Positions 1-9,271 of a stretch of DNA of 64,000 nucleotides are shown here, in pieces. The notes under the pieces are model-generated. The model was given only the letters and a program-made list of their open reading frames with translations, was not told where the DNA came from and did no database searches. Numbering within the stretch: the stretch's first letter is position 1; each line of letters opens with the position of its first letter. Source of the stretch: Cupriavidus gilardii (GTDB lineage Bacteria; Pseudomonadota; Gammaproteobacteria; Burkholderiales; Burkholderiaceae); assembly GCF_013314895.1 (NCBI RefSeq), contig NZ_JABTYE010000011.1:121881-185880 (forward strand). The letters are read 5' to 3'. A program made the position numbers and the translations under genes.

Positions 1-1
1 C

Positions 2-367
2 GGCATGGCGCGCGCCGAGCGCGAACTGGCGAGCACCGTGGTGTCGTGCGTCAATGGCTGCGTCTACTGTGCGTCGGTCCATGCGCAGCGCTTCGAACAG
101 CTGGCCAAGCGCAACGACGCGATCGCCCAGGTCTTCGACAATCCGCGCACGGCGGGCACCTCTGCACGCGAACGGGCGATCGCGCGCTTCTCGGTGGCGC
201 TGACCGAGCACCCGGACCGCGTCGGCGCGGCCTCGCTGGCGGCACTGCGCGAGGCGGGCCTGAGCGACGCCGAGATCCTCGACGGCATTCACGCCATCGC
301 GATCTTCGCGTGGGCGAACCGGTTGATGCTCAATCTGGGCGAGCCGGTGGTGGCAGTGCAGGCGTAA
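2..367 (+). CDS. AhpD-like / carboxymuconolactone-decarboxylase-family peroxidase, C-terminal part
   Basis: The reading frame is open to the left edge, so the gene is truncated by the window. The first ATG (position 5) is probably internal, because family members are usually 170-200 residues and only about 121 are present. The visible part carries the redox motif CVYCASVHA (two Cys two residues apart, then His), the hallmark of AhpD-type alkylhydroperoxidases. A helical tail with the sequence HAIAIFAWANRLMLNLGEP follows. The likely role is reduction of peroxides or an uncharacterised peroxidase-related reaction in the cytoplasm. The specific subfamily cannot be fixed without the N-terminus. 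The gene converges on ftsK, with a palindromic repeat pair in between. Confidence 0.75.
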   Translation, partial: GMARAERELASTVVSCVNGCVYCASVHAQRFEQLAKRNDAIAQVFDNPRTAGTSARERAIARFSVALTEHPDRVGAASLAALREAGLSDAEILDGIHAIAIFAWANRLMLNLGEPVVAVQA

Positions 368-387
368 GGGGTCGCTGGGCAACTCCT

Positions 388-492
388 GCCCTCTCCCCGA
401 CCCTCTCCCGCAAGCGGGAGAGGGAGAAGACCGACGGTACTTTTTTGCTCCCGTCGCCCGCTTGCGGGAGAGGGGCCGGGGGAGAGGGCAAG
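388..492. repeat. REP-like palindrome pair between convergent genes
   Basis: Positions 401-424 form a perfect palindrome with arms CCCTCTCCCGC and GCGGGAGAGGG around AA. A second, inverted and less perfect copy (CCCGCTTGCGGGAGAGG) lies at about 457-474, followed by CCGGGGGAGAGGG. The core recurs at 29.57 kb and 32.51 kb. Placed between convergent genes, the structure could also act as a bidirectional terminator. Two facing copies fit a REP doublet. Confidence 0.8.
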
Positions 493-522
493 CGGCGCCT
501 GCCGACCTCCACCGCCAGCGCC

Positions 523-3500
523 CTACTCCTGCCCCCCAGGCGCCAGCACGTCGCGTGCGCCATTGCGCCCCATCGGCGAAACCAGTCCCGCGACTTCCAT
601 CTGTTCGATCAAACGCGCCGCGCGGTTGTAGCCGATGCGCAGATGGCGCTGCACCGCCGAGATCGACGCGCGGCGCGACGTCAGCACGAAGGCCGCAGCC
701 TCGTCGTACAGCGGGTCCGCCTCGGCATCGCCGCCGGGTCCGTCGCCGAACAGATCGCCGCCACCGGCCTCGGCCGGATCGGGCGCCAGAATCGCATCGT
801 CGTAATCGGGCTCGCCGAACTGCTTCCAGTGCTCCACCACCCGGTGCACTTCGTCGTCGCCGGCGAAGGCGCCGTGCACCCGTTGCGGATAACCCGTGCC
901 CGGCGGCAGGAACAGCATGTCGCCCTGCCCCAGCAGGCTCTCGGCGCCCATCTGGTCCAGGATCGTGCGCGAGTCGATCTTCGACGAGACCTGGAACGCA
1001 ACGCGCGTCGGGATATTGGCCTTGATCAGGCCGGTGATCACGTCGACCGACGGCCGCTGCGTGGCCAGAATCAGATGGATGCCAGCCGCGCGCGCCTTCT
1101 GCGCCAGCCGCGCGATCAGTTCCTCGATCTTCTTGCCGGCCACCATCATCAGGTCGGCCAGCTCGTCGATGACCACCACGATCAGCGGCAGCGTCGACAA
1201 CGGCTCGGGCGCATCCGGCGTCAGCGAGAAGGGATTGCGGACCTTGTCGCCGGCCGCCTCGGCGGCGCGGATCTTCTGGTTGTAGCCGGCCAGATTCCGC
1301 ACGCCGAGCGCCGACATCAGGCGATAGCGTTTCTCCATCTCGCCGACGCACCAGTTCAGCGCGTGCGCGGCCTGCTTCATGTCGGTGACCACCGGCGCCA
1401 GCAGATGCGGAATGCCCTCGTAGACGGATAGCTCCAGCATCTTCGGGTCGATCATGATCAGCCGCACATCGTCCGGCGTGGCCTTGTACAGCATCGACAG
1501 GATCATCGCGTTGATCGCCACGGACTTGCCCGAGCCGGTGGTGCCGGCCACCAGCAGGTGGGGCGCGCGCGCCAGATCGGTGACCACCGGATTGCCGGTA
1601 ATGTCCTTGCCCATCGCCAGCACCAGCCGCGAGGCATGGGCCTGGAACGACGAGGCGGCGACGATCTCGGACAGGCGGATCATCTCGCGGCGGGCATTGG
1701 GCAACTCCAGCCCCATGCAGGTCTTGCCGGGAATCGTCTCCACCACGCGGATCGAGCTGACGCCGAGCGCGCGCGCCAGATCCTTCATCAGGCCGACCAC
1801 CTGCGCGCCGCGCACGCCCATCGCCGGCTCGACCTCGAAGCGCGTGATCACCGGACCGGCCGACGCGCCGACGACCGACACCGGCACCTTGAACTCGGCC
1901 AGGCGCTGCGCGATCAATTCGCCGGTTTCGGCCAGATGCTGCTCGGAGACCTGCTCGGCGTGTTCGACCGCCGGCTCCAAAAGGTCGATGCCCGGCAAAC
2001 GGTAGTCGACGATGCGCGGCGGCGGCGGTGGGGCAATCGGGGGAGCCGTGACGACGACTGCGGCGGGTTTCGCCGCGGCATTGGCGGCGGCGGACTGTGC
2101 GGGGACTTCGATCGGCACGGCGCGGCCGACCACGGCCGGCACCACGATCCGGGGCTTTTGCGCCGGCGCCGGCGCCGGGGCCGGCTCGGGTTCGGGTTCG
2201 GATTCCGGTTTGGGTTCCGGCTCCGGTTCGGGTTCGGGCTCCGGTTCGGATTCGGGTTCGGCATCATGCCGGGCCGCGGGCTCCGGCAGCGGATCGTCCG
2301 CCGGCACGTCGATGGCGTGCGGCACGGCCTCGACCTCGACCTCGACCTGGGCCTCAGCCTCAGCCTCAGCCTCAGCCTCAGCCTCAGCCTCAGCCTCAGC
2401 CTCAGCCTCAGCCTCAGCCTCAGCGTCGGCGTCGGCGTCGGCGTCCCGATTCGGTTGCGCGATACTCGCCGCCTCTTCCACCCCGCCCAGCGCGCGCAAT
2501 TCCGCGAGCAAGGCCTGCGCCTCGGCGCGGATCGCCTCGTACGCGGCGGCTTGTTGCGCGTCGTCGGCCGCATTGCTTTGTTGCAGGTCGACCGGCGCGG
2601 CCAGGTGTTCCGTTTCGACCGTGACATCGGACAGCGCAGCAACGCCCTGCTCCGCGACCGGCGCGGGTGCGGAAGATTCGGCAGACGCGGCAGCCGCTGC
2701 CACGCCGCTGCGATTCATCGGCGCAGCGGTTGTCGCCGTTGGTTGCGATTGCGGTTGCGGCTGAGGTTGAGGTTGAGGCTGAGGTTGGGATTGAGGCCGG
2801 GGCTGTGCCGCTGGCAGCGTCGTGATCGCATTGCGCAACCCCAATTGCGGCTGATGGAAAGGGCTCGCAACGACGGTGGCGCGCAATTGCCCGCGCGAGG
2901 AAGCAGAGGCGGCAGCGGACGCGGTCGACGCGGAGGCAGCCGTCGGGACAACGCCTGTCGGTCGCGAGACCGTCGACGCAGCCTCCCTGACCGACGCGGG
3001 CTTCTGCCCGTGCGGTGCTGGCGCAGAAGCAGGCCCGGACGGCGCCGGTTTGAGCGTACGGGCGGGCTGCGTGGCATGCAGCCAGATTTCGCCCGGCTGG
3101 GGCGGCGATACGCGCGTGCGCGGCGGCGGTTGCCACGCCGGAGCGCGCCGTGCCGACACTGCCTCGATGCCCTTGTGCCGCGCGGCGGGTCGCCGCGCGC
3201 TGTCATCGCCGACCGGCGTCCAGCGCGTTGCCGCCGGGGCGGGCATGGAGGCCTCGCGCACCGGCCGCGCGGCAGCGGGCACCGCGTCATCGGCGGCATC
3301 CGCCGCCGCGGCATGGCGCCGCGGCTTGCGCGCAAACAGGCTAGGCCAGGTTTCGCCGAACACCATTGGCGCGGCCAGCGCCAGCACACCGAGCATCAGC
3401 AGCAGCGCGCCGGTCCAGCCGAACAGGTCGGCCGCGATGCCGGCCACCCCTGCCCCGGCGGCTCCCCCTGAGGACGTCGTGGGCTCGCCGTCAGGCGAAG

Positions 3501-3684
3501 CCGACGAATGCGAGGTCAGCGCTTCGAGCGCCGCGCTCGCGCACAGCGTCAGCGCACTGCCAAGCCAGACGCGCAGCGTGCCGGGCCCGGAAAACACCGG
3601 CTGTCCCGCCAGCATGCGCGCCACCATGCGCCACGCCAGCGGCAATAGCCAGAAGGTCGACAATCCGAACCAGCCCAAACCCAT
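523..3684 (-). CDS. ftsK: FtsK/SpoIIIE-type DNA translocase
   Basis: Septum-anchored ATPase that pumps chromosome ends through the closing septum toward dif. From the ATG at 3684 the protein has 1053 residues. The N-terminus has about three hydrophobic segments (near residues 4-20, 40-55 and 82-105), where the family usually has four. A very long Pro/Ala/Glu/Gln-rich linker follows (about 110-580), containing PQ, PE and EA dipeptide runs. The motor has Walker A GTTGSGKS near residue 713 and a Walker B-like segment [14 protein letters not shown] near 830. The C-terminal winged-helix gamma domain ([20 protein letters not shown] onward) would read KOPS sites. A TTG start at 3753 is possible but adds only hydrophilic residues. 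The gene follows doxX after a terminator hairpin, so it probably has its own promoter. Confidence 0.93.
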   Translation of the reverse strand: MGLGWFGLSTFWLLPLAWRMVARMLAGQPVFSGPGTLRVWLGSALTLCASAALEALTSHSSASPDGEPTTSSGGAAGAGVAGIAADLFGWTGALLLMLGVLALAAPMVFGETWPSLFARKPRRHAAAADAADDAVPAAARPVREASMPAPAATRWTPVGDDSARRPAARHKGIEAVSARRAPAWQPPPRTRVSPPQPGEIWLHATQPARTLKPAPSGPASAPAPHGQKPASVREAASTVSRPTGVVPTAASASTASAAASASSRGQLRATVVASPFHQPQLGLRNAITTLPAAQPRPQSQPQPQPQPQPQPQSQPTATTAAPMNRSGVAAAAASAESSAPAPVAEQGVAALSDVTVETEHLAAPVDLQQSNAADDAQQAAAYEAIRAEAQALLAELRALGGVEEAASIAQPNRDADADADAEAEAEAEAEAEAEAEAEAEAEAEAQVEVEVEAVPHAIDVPADDPLPEPAARHDAEPESEPEPEPEPEPEPKPESEPEPEPAPAPAPAQKPRIVVPAVVGRAVPIEVPAQSAAANAAAKPAAVVVTAPPIAPPPPPRIVDYRLPGIDLLEPAVEHAEQVSEQHLAETGELIAQRLAEFKVPVSVVGASAGPVITRFEVEPAMGVRGAQVVGLMKDLARALGVSSIRVVETIPGKTCMGLELPNARREMIRLSEIVAASSFQAHASRLVLAMGKDITGNPVVTDLARAPHLLVAGTTGSGKSVAINAMILSMLYKATPDDVRLIMIDPKMLELSVYEGIPHLLAPVVTDMKQAAHALNWCVGEMEKRYRLMSALGVRNLAGYNQKIRAAEAAGDKVRNPFSLTPDAPEPLSTLPLIVVVIDELADLMMVAGKKIEELIARLAQKARAAGIHLILATQRPSVDVITGLIKANIPTRVAFQVSSKIDSRTILDQMGAESLLGQGDMLFLPPGTGYPQRVHGAFAGDDEVHRVVEHWKQFGEPDYDDAILAPDPAEAGGGDLFGDGPGGDAEADPLYDEAAAFVLTSRRASISAVQRHLRIGYNRAARLIEQMEVAGLVSPMGRNGARDVLAPGGQE
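2351..2446. repeat. Hexanucleotide tandem repeat inside ftsK
   Basis: Twelve perfect copies of GCCTCA (2351-2422) are followed by four GCGTCG/C hexamers (2423-2446). On the minus strand they encode an (Glu-Ala)n tract and then (Asp-Ala)n. The period is a multiple of three, so copy-number change alters linker length without a frameshift. Confidence 0.95.
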
Positions 3685-3758
3685 ATCGCTACGCCATCGA
3701 AAAAACCACGGGCAGCGATTGTAGCGGTTATGCAGCCGGTGCCGGCCCTGCAACAGCC

Positions 3759-3780
3759 AAAAAACGCCGCACGCGGCGTA
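3759..3780 (-). terminator. Rho-independent terminator of doxX
   Basis: Read leftward, a GCCGC-GT-GCGGC hairpin is followed directly by six T residues. It starts at the doxX stop codon and separates doxX from ftsK. Confidence 0.8.
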
Positions 3781-4194
3781 TCAATTCAGCGGGCCGCCCG
3801 CTCCGCCGACGCTGAAGCGGCCCGCGCCGAGCAGCATCACCGCGACAGCTGCACCGAGGAACATGCCCTGCAGCTCCAGTTCCCAGCCGCCGCTCTTGTT
3901 CAGCATGCCAAGCTGGTGCATATGGACCAGGCCGATCGCGAACAGCATGTTGATGACGATCACCAGCGCCGCGGCGCGCGTCCACAGACCGATGATCAGC
4001 AGCACGGGCGCCAGCACTTCGCCGATGTAGACCCCATAGGCCAGCACCGACGGCAGCCCCGCCTGGTCGACCATCTGCGCGATGTTGCCTGGGCCACTGA
4101 TGACCTTGGCGATGCCGTGCAGCAGGATCAGTATGCCCAGCACGATGCGAAGCACCGCCTTGCCAAGATCCTGCGAACCATGAGTAGCAGCCAT
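3781..4194 (-). CDS. DoxX family membrane protein
   Basis: Small integral membrane protein of 137 residues with four hydrophobic helices: VLRIVLGILILLHGIAKV, the VLAYGVYIGEVLAPVLLIIG stretch, ALVIVINMLFAIGLV, and a last one around MFLGAAVAVMLLGAG. The helix-1 pattern (hydrophobic run, HG.AK) is typical of the DoxX family. Members are linked to quinone or thiosulfate redox chemistry in some organisms, but here the function is not determined. The ATG at 4194 is chosen because GGAGTGA lies just upstream; the open frame continues farther upstream without family-like sequence. A hairpin terminator follows immediately. Confidence 0.88.
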   Translation of the reverse strand: MAATHGSQDLGKAVLRIVLGILILLHGIAKVISGPGNIAQMVDQAGLPSVLAYGVYIGEVLAPVLLIIGLWTRAAALVIVINMLFAIGLVHMHQLGMLNKSGGWELELQGMFLGAAVAVMLLGAGRFSVGGAGGPLN

Positions 4195-4464
4195 CGATGT
4201 CACTCCTTCGGTGTTGTCGCGAGCGGATCGGGAAGATCGGTCCCGCGGTTTCGCCCCGGGTTGAAAGCGCGCCGGCCGTGTCTCCCGGCGCGCAGTTTGT
4301 TGTAGGCGCCTTGCGCAGCACGCGCAACGCCCCTGTACCTTAGCTCCGGTTCGCGTGGAGGTAAAGCCGCAAATGCGTCCCGAGCCCTTGCTGTGCGCGG
4401 GGTGTGGCGCCGATGGCAAACAGGGTGGCAAACCGGATGGCAAACCCGGCGGCAAAGCCCGCGC

Positions 4465-5430
4465 TCAACCCGGCGCGTTCGGCGGCAGCGGCTGATGCAT
4501 GCCCGGCGGCATGATCGGCTGCATGCCTGCCTGGCGCACGTTCTCGGGCAGGATCTCGGTCAGGAAATCCAGGAAGCGCCGCACCGCCGGCGGCATGCCG
4601 GTCCGCGACGGGAATACTGCGTGCAGGGTACCGACCGGCATCCGCCATTGCGGCAGCAGGACCTCCAATTCGCCGCGCTCGATCGCTTCGCGGCAATACA
4701 TGCGCGGCAGCATCGCGACGCCGATGCCTTCGACCGCCGCCGACAGCAGCACGGCGAATTCATCGCAGACCAGCCGGGGATCGTAGGGAATCTGCGTGGG
4801 CGGCTCGTCGCCGATGCTCAGGTTCCAGACGTGGCGCCCGTCGTGCGGCTTCTGCCCGACGCCCGGCACGCCCGCCAGCGCCTTGGGCGTGCGCGGGCGC
4901 CCGATCGCGTCCAGCAGGCCGGGGCTGGCCACCAGCGTCAGTGGGCTGGAGCCGAAGGTGCGGATCGCCAGCGACGAATCGTCGAGCACCTCGCGCACAC
5001 GCAGCGCCAGATCGTAGCCCTCCCCGATCACGTCGACGCGCCGGTTGGTGGCGTCGATCTCGACCCGCACGCCCGGGTTCTCGCGCATGAAGCGCCCGAT
5101 CGACGGCGCCAGCAGGTTCTGTGCGATACCGACCGCGCAGGCCACGCGCAGATGTCCGCCCGGCTGGGCGCGCGCCTGCTCGATGACCTCGCGCGCGGCC
5201 TGCGCCTCCGACAGCATCGCCTTGCAACGCTCGTAGAAGGCCTCGCCCAGCGGGGTCACCCGTACCTGCCGGGTGGTTCGCCGCAGCAGCTGCACGCCGA
5301 GCTCCTTTTCCAGCTGGGCGATGCGCCGGCTCAGGCGCGACTTGGGCACACCGGTGGCGCGGCTGGCGGCCGAGAAGCTGCCGTGCTGAACCACCTGGGC
5401 ATAGAGATAGAGATCGTTGAGGTCTTGCAT
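4465..5430 (-). CDS. LysR-family transcriptional regulator, divergent to azoR
   Basis: 321-residue LTTR. An N-terminal winged helix-turn-helix (about residues 1-60, with HGSFSAASRATGVPKSRLSR as recognition region) is followed by a substrate-binding-like effector domain. The pattern LEKELGVQLLRRTTRQVRVT is typical of regulators of small flavoprotein or quinone-reductase genes. The start at 5430 (MQDLNDLYLY) is preferred; an ATG three codons upstream (5439) is equally possible and neither has a clear Shine-Dalgarno. The gene is divergently arranged with the azoreductase gene, with a perfect inverted repeat between them. It therefore probably controls that gene and itself. Confidence 0.9.
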   Translation of the reverse strand: MQDLNDLYLYAQVVQHGSFSAASRATGVPKSRLSRRIAQLEKELGVQLLRRTTRQVRVTPLGEAFYERCKAMLSEAQAAREVIEQARAQPGGHLRVACAVGIAQNLLAPSIGRFMRENPGVRVEIDATNRRVDVIGEGYDLALRVREVLDDSSLAIRTFGSSPLTLVASPGLLDAIGRPRTPKALAGVPGVGQKPHDGRHVWNLSIGDEPPTQIPYDPRLVCDEFAVLLSAAVEGIGVAMLPRMYCREAIERGELEVLLPQWRMPVGTLHAVFPSRTGMPPAVRRFLDFLTEILPENVRQAGMQPIMPPGMHQPLPPNAPG

Positions 5431-5476
5431 GGTCGCCATCGTAAGGGCTGAACGGCCGGTCATGCCGGCGCAATGC

Positions 5477-5492
5477 GTTCTACGAGTAGAAC
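5477..5492. promoter_or_regulatory. LysR-type operator palindrome
   Basis: GTTCTAC-GA-GTAGAAC is a perfect 7-bp inverted repeat and contains a T-N11-A core, the classical LTTR box. It lies in the lysR-azoR intergenic region. Confidence 0.72.
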
Positions 5493-5580
5493 AATAATTT
5501 CCATTATGGGTCACTACCGACATCAATCGCCAGCCTTTATCTTTCCTCACATCCAAACCAATTCCGATGTGGAGAGCGTG

Positions 5581-6204
5581 ATGAAGATTCTGCAAATCGA
5601 TTCGAGCGTACTGGGCGACAACTCGGTATCCCGCAGCCTGACGGCGCAAGTGGTGGCGGATCTGCGCGCCCGCCATCCGGAAGCGACCCTGACCGTGCGC
5701 GACCTGGACAAGGAAGCGGCGCCGCATCTGTCCGGCCATCTGCTGCCGGTGCTGGGCGGCCCGAAGGACGGTCTGGACCCGGTACAGCAAGCCGAGCTGG
5801 AACGCACCGAAACCTGGCTGAAGGAATTCCTCGAGGCCGACGTGCTGGTGCTGGGCGTGCCGCAGTACAACTTCGGCATCCCGAGCCAGCTCAAGGGCTG
5901 GATCGACCGGATCGCGCAGGCCGGCCGCACCTTCCGCTATACCGAAAACGGTCCGGTGGGCCTGGCCGGCGGCAAGAAGACGATCGTGGTGTCCTCGCGC
6001 GGCGGCGTGCGTCAGGACCCGAACGGCCTGGACCTGCACGAGGTCACGATCGATACGGTGCTGCGCTTCCTCGGCATCACGGACATCACCTATGTCCGCG
6101 CGCACGGCCTGGCGATGGGCCCGGAATATCGGACCGCCGGCCTCGATGCCGCCAAGCGCGAACTGGCTGCCCTCAACGACGGAGAAGGCCGCCTGGCCGC
6201 CTGA
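5581..6204 (+). CDS. azoR: FMN-dependent NADH-azoreductase / quinone reductase
   Basis: 207-residue flavodoxin-like enzyme. The N-terminal MKILQIDSSVLGDNSVSRSL gives the phosphate-binding loop for FMN. The segment LVLGVPQYNFGIPSQLKGWI is the AzoR/NQO signature around the flavin isoalloxazine, and SSRGG sits in the second FMN-binding loop. The expected reaction is two-electron reduction of quinones (and azo dyes) with NADH, in the cytoplasm. Length matches the family (about 200). The start at 5581 is used because the family begins with MKIL; the in-frame upstream extension shows no conservation. Confidence 0.92.
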   Translation: MKILQIDSSVLGDNSVSRSLTAQVVADLRARHPEATLTVRDLDKEAAPHLSGHLLPVLGGPKDGLDPVQQAELERTETWLKEFLEADVLVLGVPQYNFGIPSQLKGWIDRIAQAGRTFRYTENGPVGLAGGKKTIVVSSRGGVRQDPNGLDLHEVTIDTVLRFLGITDITYVRAHGLAMGPEYRTAGLDAAKRELAALNDGEGRLAA

Positions 6205-6427
6205 TCGCCCGCCTCAGCGAGACCGCTGACGGCGCCCCGCCGTCAGCGGCTGTCCGACTCCCCGCAGCAAACGATCGCGTCTATGATGGAGCGGTTCGTA
6301 CCTGCGGTTTCGGCGTACGCCCACTCGGGGGAGCAGGCGCTGCCGCGCGCGATGCGCGGGCTGGTCGGAACCGGCCACGGCGACGGTGCCAGGCAGGCAC
6401 CGCTGCGCCATCGACTCCGGAGCCCGC

Positions 6428-7729
6428 ATGCCCTCTTCCTTGTTGCCCGCCAGCGTCGTCCACCCTCCCCAGGAACCGGCGCTGTTGTCCCGGTATCGCC
6501 ATATCCGCGCCGCCACCGAAGCGATGGTGGCCGATATCAGCGACGCCGACGCGACGGTGCAATCGATGGACGATGCCAGCCCGGCCAAATGGCACCTGGC
6601 CCATACCACCTGGTTCTTCGAGGAATTCGTGCTGACCGCGCGCATCCCCGACTACGAGCCGGTCGATGCGCGCTACCGCTATCTGTTCAATTCGTATTAC
6701 GAGGCGGTCGGCGCGCGCCATCCACGCCCGCGCCGCGGCCTGCTGAGCCGGCCCACGCTGGACGAGGTGCTGGCCTACCGCGAAGCGGTCGACGAGGCGA
6801 TGTTCGATCTGCTGATGCGCGCGCAGACCGACGAGGAGGCGGCGCTGATCGAGCTGGGCCTCAATCACGAGCAGCAGCATCAGGAGCTGTTGCTGACCGA
6901 CATCCTGCATCTGTTCGCACAGAACCCGCTCAAGCCCGCCTTCGCACCCGAACTGGTGGCGCCGGTGATCGCCGACCCGCGGCCGGCGCCGGAATGGCTG
7001 ACCTTTCCCGGCGGCGTGGTGGCGATCGGCCACGAGATGGGGCAGGACCGCGAGGGATTTGCGTTCGACTGCGAGGGGCCGCGGCATCAGGTGCTGCTGC
7101 GCCCCTACCAGCTCAGTTCACACCCGGTGACCAACCGGCAGTGGTTCGAATTCATCGAGGATGGCGGCTATCGCACCGCCGGGCTGTGGCTGTCGGATGG
7201 CTGGCACTGGGTCTGCGGGCAAGGCATCGAGGCCCCGCTGTACTGGGAGGAGCGCGACGGCACCTGGTGGCAGATGACGCTGCGCGGCATGCACCCGGTA
7301 GATCCGGAGAGCCCGGTCACCCATATCAGCTACTACGAGGCCGATGCCTTTGCGCGCTGGGCCGAGCGCCGGCTGCCGACCGAGGCCGAATGGGAGCACG
7401 CCGCGCGCAATCTGCCGGCCACCGGCAATTTTCTCGAGGGCCGCGCGCTGCGGCCGCTGCCGGACCGGCAGAACACCGCCGGCGCGCTGCGGCAGATGTA
7501 CGGCGACGTCTGGGAATGGACTGCCAGCGCCTTCCTGCCTTACCCGGGCTTCCGCCCGAGCCCCGGCGCGGTCGGCGAGTACAACGGCAAGTTCATGAGC
7601 AATCAGATGGTGCTGCGCGGCGGCTCGTGCGTGACACCGGAATCCCACATCCGCGCGACCTACCGCAATTTCTTCTATCCGCACCAGCGCTGGCAGTTCA
7701 CGGGCGTGCGGTTGGCGGACGATGCCTGA
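6428..7729 (+). CDS. egtB: EgtB-like non-heme iron sulfoxide synthase (ergothioneine-type)
   Basis: 433 residues. The N-terminal DinB-type four-helix domain carries the three-His iron site: His in KWHLAHTTWFFEEF, and the HX3H pair in LNHEQQHQELLL. The C-terminal FGE-sulfatase-like domain has HPVTNRQWFEFIEDGGY, LPTEAEWEHAAR, GDVWEWTASAF and LRGGSCVTP. EgtB enzymes join hercynine to gamma-glutamylcysteine or cysteine with O2, a step toward ergothioneine. No EgtD methyltransferase or EgtC/E gene adjoins it, although egtB-egtD pairs are common, so hercynine must come from elsewhere or the substrate may differ. ATG 6428 starts the conserved part. The gene converges on the ankyrin gene with only 12 bases between stops. 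Confidence 0.88.
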   Translation: MPSSLLPASVVHPPQEPALLSRYRHIRAATEAMVADISDADATVQSMDDASPAKWHLAHTTWFFEEFVLTARIPDYEPVDARYRYLFNSYYEAVGARHPRPRRGLLSRPTLDEVLAYREAVDEAMFDLLMRAQTDEEAALIELGLNHEQQHQELLLTDILHLFAQNPLKPAFAPELVAPVIADPRPAPEWLTFPGGVVAIGHEMGQDREGFAFDCEGPRHQVLLRPYQLSSHPVTNRQWFEFIEDGGYRTAGLWLSDGWHWVCGQGIEAPLYWEERDGTWWQMTLRGMHPVDPESPVTHISYYEADAFARWAERRLPTEAEWEHAARNLPATGNFLEGRALRPLPDRQNTAGALRQMYGDVWEWTASAFLPYPGFRPSPGAVGEYNGKFMSNQMVLRGGSCVTPESHIRATYRNFFYPHQRWQFTGVRLADDA

Positions 7730-7741
7730 GCGGAGCGAACC

Positions 7742-8467
7742 CTACCAACCGGCCTTGCCCTTCCCCTGGCCGCCCTTGCCGCCGTCCATCGGCGTGTCGG
7801 GGAACTGCTTCTGCCAGCGCGAGCGCAGCCCCTGGGCGATCTCGGGCTGGTTGTAGCGGTCGGCGAAATCGATTGCCGTCATGCCCTGCTGGTTGCGGAT
7901 CCGGATATCGGCGCCCTCGTCCAGCAGCAGTTTGACCGTCTCGATATGGCCGCCGCGCGTGGCCATCATCAGCGGCGTGGTGCCGTTCGGGCTCTCCGCG
8001 TCGACATAGGCCGAATGATCGAGCAGATAGTGGACGATCTCGCGGTGACCGTTGGTGGCCGCGTAGTGCAGCGGCGTCCAGCCGGTCTTGTTGATCTCGA
8101 CCTGGCGCTGCTCGACCATCAGCTTGACCATGTCGAGCTGGCCTTGCAGCGCGGCCATCATCAGCGCGGTCTCGCCGGCGGCGTTCGGCTTGTCGAAATC
8201 GAGGTTCTTCGCCTGGATCAACGCCTCGGCCGCCTTCAGCGATTTCTCGCGCAGCGCCGCCACCAGCAGCGGATCGCCGCGGCGGTCCGTCAGGTTCGGA
8301 TCGACGCCGCGCGACAGCAGTTTCCGGACCTCATAGCCATTGTCCAGTTCGACCGCCAGCCGCAGGTCGTCGGCCGGCGCCGCCAGCACCGGCAGCGCGC
8401 CGCCGGCCAGCGCCGCGGCCAGCACGGTAACCAGCAAGGGCCTGCGCAGCGACTTGATATCAAGCAT
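7742..8467 (-). CDS. Exported ankyrin-repeat protein
   Basis: 241 residues. It has a Sec-type signal peptide (RRPLLVTVLAAALAGGALPVLA, then APADD), followed by about five ankyrin repeats: GVDPNLTDRRGDPLLVAALR, NAAGETALMMAALQGQLDMV, GWTPLHYAATNGHREIVHYL, NGTTPLMMATRGGHIETVKL and NQQGMTAIDFADRYNQPEIA. It probably works as a periplasmic protein-binding scaffold; its partner is unknown. The start overlaps the tatD stop by 8 bases, so translation is probably coupled. GGA lies upstream of the ATG. The C-terminus is Gly/Lys-rich. Confidence 0.9.
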   Translation of the reverse strand: MLDIKSLRRPLLVTVLAAALAGGALPVLAAPADDLRLAVELDNGYEVRKLLSRGVDPNLTDRRGDPLLVAALREKSLKAAEALIQAKNLDFDKPNAAGETALMMAALQGQLDMVKLMVEQRQVEINKTGWTPLHYAATNGHREIVHYLLDHSAYVDAESPNGTTPLMMATRGGHIETVKLLLDEGADIRIRNQQGMTAIDFADRYNQPEIAQGLRSRWQKQFPDTPMDGGKGGQGKGKAGW

Positions 8468-9257
8468 TAGCAGTCCTTTCTATGTGCTTGAACAGATTGA
8501 AGAAGTTGTCCGTCGTATGCTGCGCCACCTGTTCCACCGGCAGCCCGCGCAGCGTGGCGATGAACTCGCCGACATGCCGCACCCAGGCCGGCTCGTTGGT
8601 CTTGCCGCGGTACGGCACCGGCGCCAGATACGGCGAGTCGGTTTCGATCAGCATCCGGTCCAGCGGCACCTTGCGTGCGGTCTCCTGCAGATCGACCGCG
8701 TTCTTGAAGGTGACGATGCCCGAGAAGGAGATATGGAAGCCCAGGTCCAGCGCCTGCCGGGCGACATCCCAGGTCTCGGTGAAGCAGTGCAGCACGCCCC
8801 CGACCGCGCCGGCATCCTCTTCCCGCATCAGCCGCAGCGTGTCCTCGGCCGACGAGCGCGTATGGATGATCAGCGGCTTGCCGGTCTGGCGCGCGGCGCG
8901 GATATGGGTGCGGAAACGCTCACGCTGCCATTCCATCTCGTCGACGCTGCGGCCGTTGAGCCGGTAGTAATCCAGCCCCGTCTCGCCGGTACCGACCACG
9001 CGCGGATGGTTCGACAGCGAAACCAGCCGCTCGACCGTCGGCTCCTCGGCGCCGTCCTCGTAGTCCGGATGCACGCCCACCGAGGCGTACAGGTTCGCGT
9101 GCTGCTCGGCCAGCGCCAGCACGCGCGGGAAGTCCTCCAGCGTCACCGAGATGCACAGCGCATGGGTGACCTGGTTCTCCTGCATATGCGCCAGCAGTTC
9201 GGGCAGCCGCGCGGACAGATCGGGGAAATCGAGATGGCAGTGGGAATCGACGAACAT
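8460..9257 (-). CDS. tatD: TatD-family metal-dependent DNase / hydrolase
   Basis: 265-residue TIM-barrel hydrolase. The metal-site residues are all visible: FVDSHCHLDF near the N-terminus, GETGLDYY, IIHTRSSAEDT, LHCFTETWD, and the late Asp in ETDSPYLAPVPYRGK. Family members are 3'-exonucleases or deoxyribonucleases involved in DNA repair and turnover. The start at 9257 (MFVDSH) fits the family exactly. The stop codon overlaps the ankyrin gene start, and a GNAT gene lies just upstream. Confidence 0.93.
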   Translation of the reverse strand: MFVDSHCHLDFPDLSARLPELLAHMQENQVTHALCISVTLEDFPRVLALAEQHANLYASVGVHPDYEDGAEEPTVERLVSLSNHPRVVGTGETGLDYYRLNGRSVDEMEWQRERFRTHIRAARQTGKPLIIHTRSSAEDTLRLMREEDAGAVGGVLHCFTETWDVARQALDLGFHISFSGIVTFKNAVDLQETARKVPLDRMLIETDSPYLAPVPYRGKTNEPAWVRHVGEFIATLRGLPVEQVAQHTTDNFFNLFKHIERTANA

Positions 9258-9271
9258 GGCAGATCGGATAA

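Noticed and set aside
2351..2446. CRISPR-like array
   Set aside because: Units are contiguous hexamers without spacers and lie in a coding sequence.
1558..3471. 637-codon plus-strand frame opposite ftsK
   Set aside because: Leu/Ser/Arg-rich text is the antisense of the EA/PE repeats and the P-loop; GC-driven open frame without a domain.
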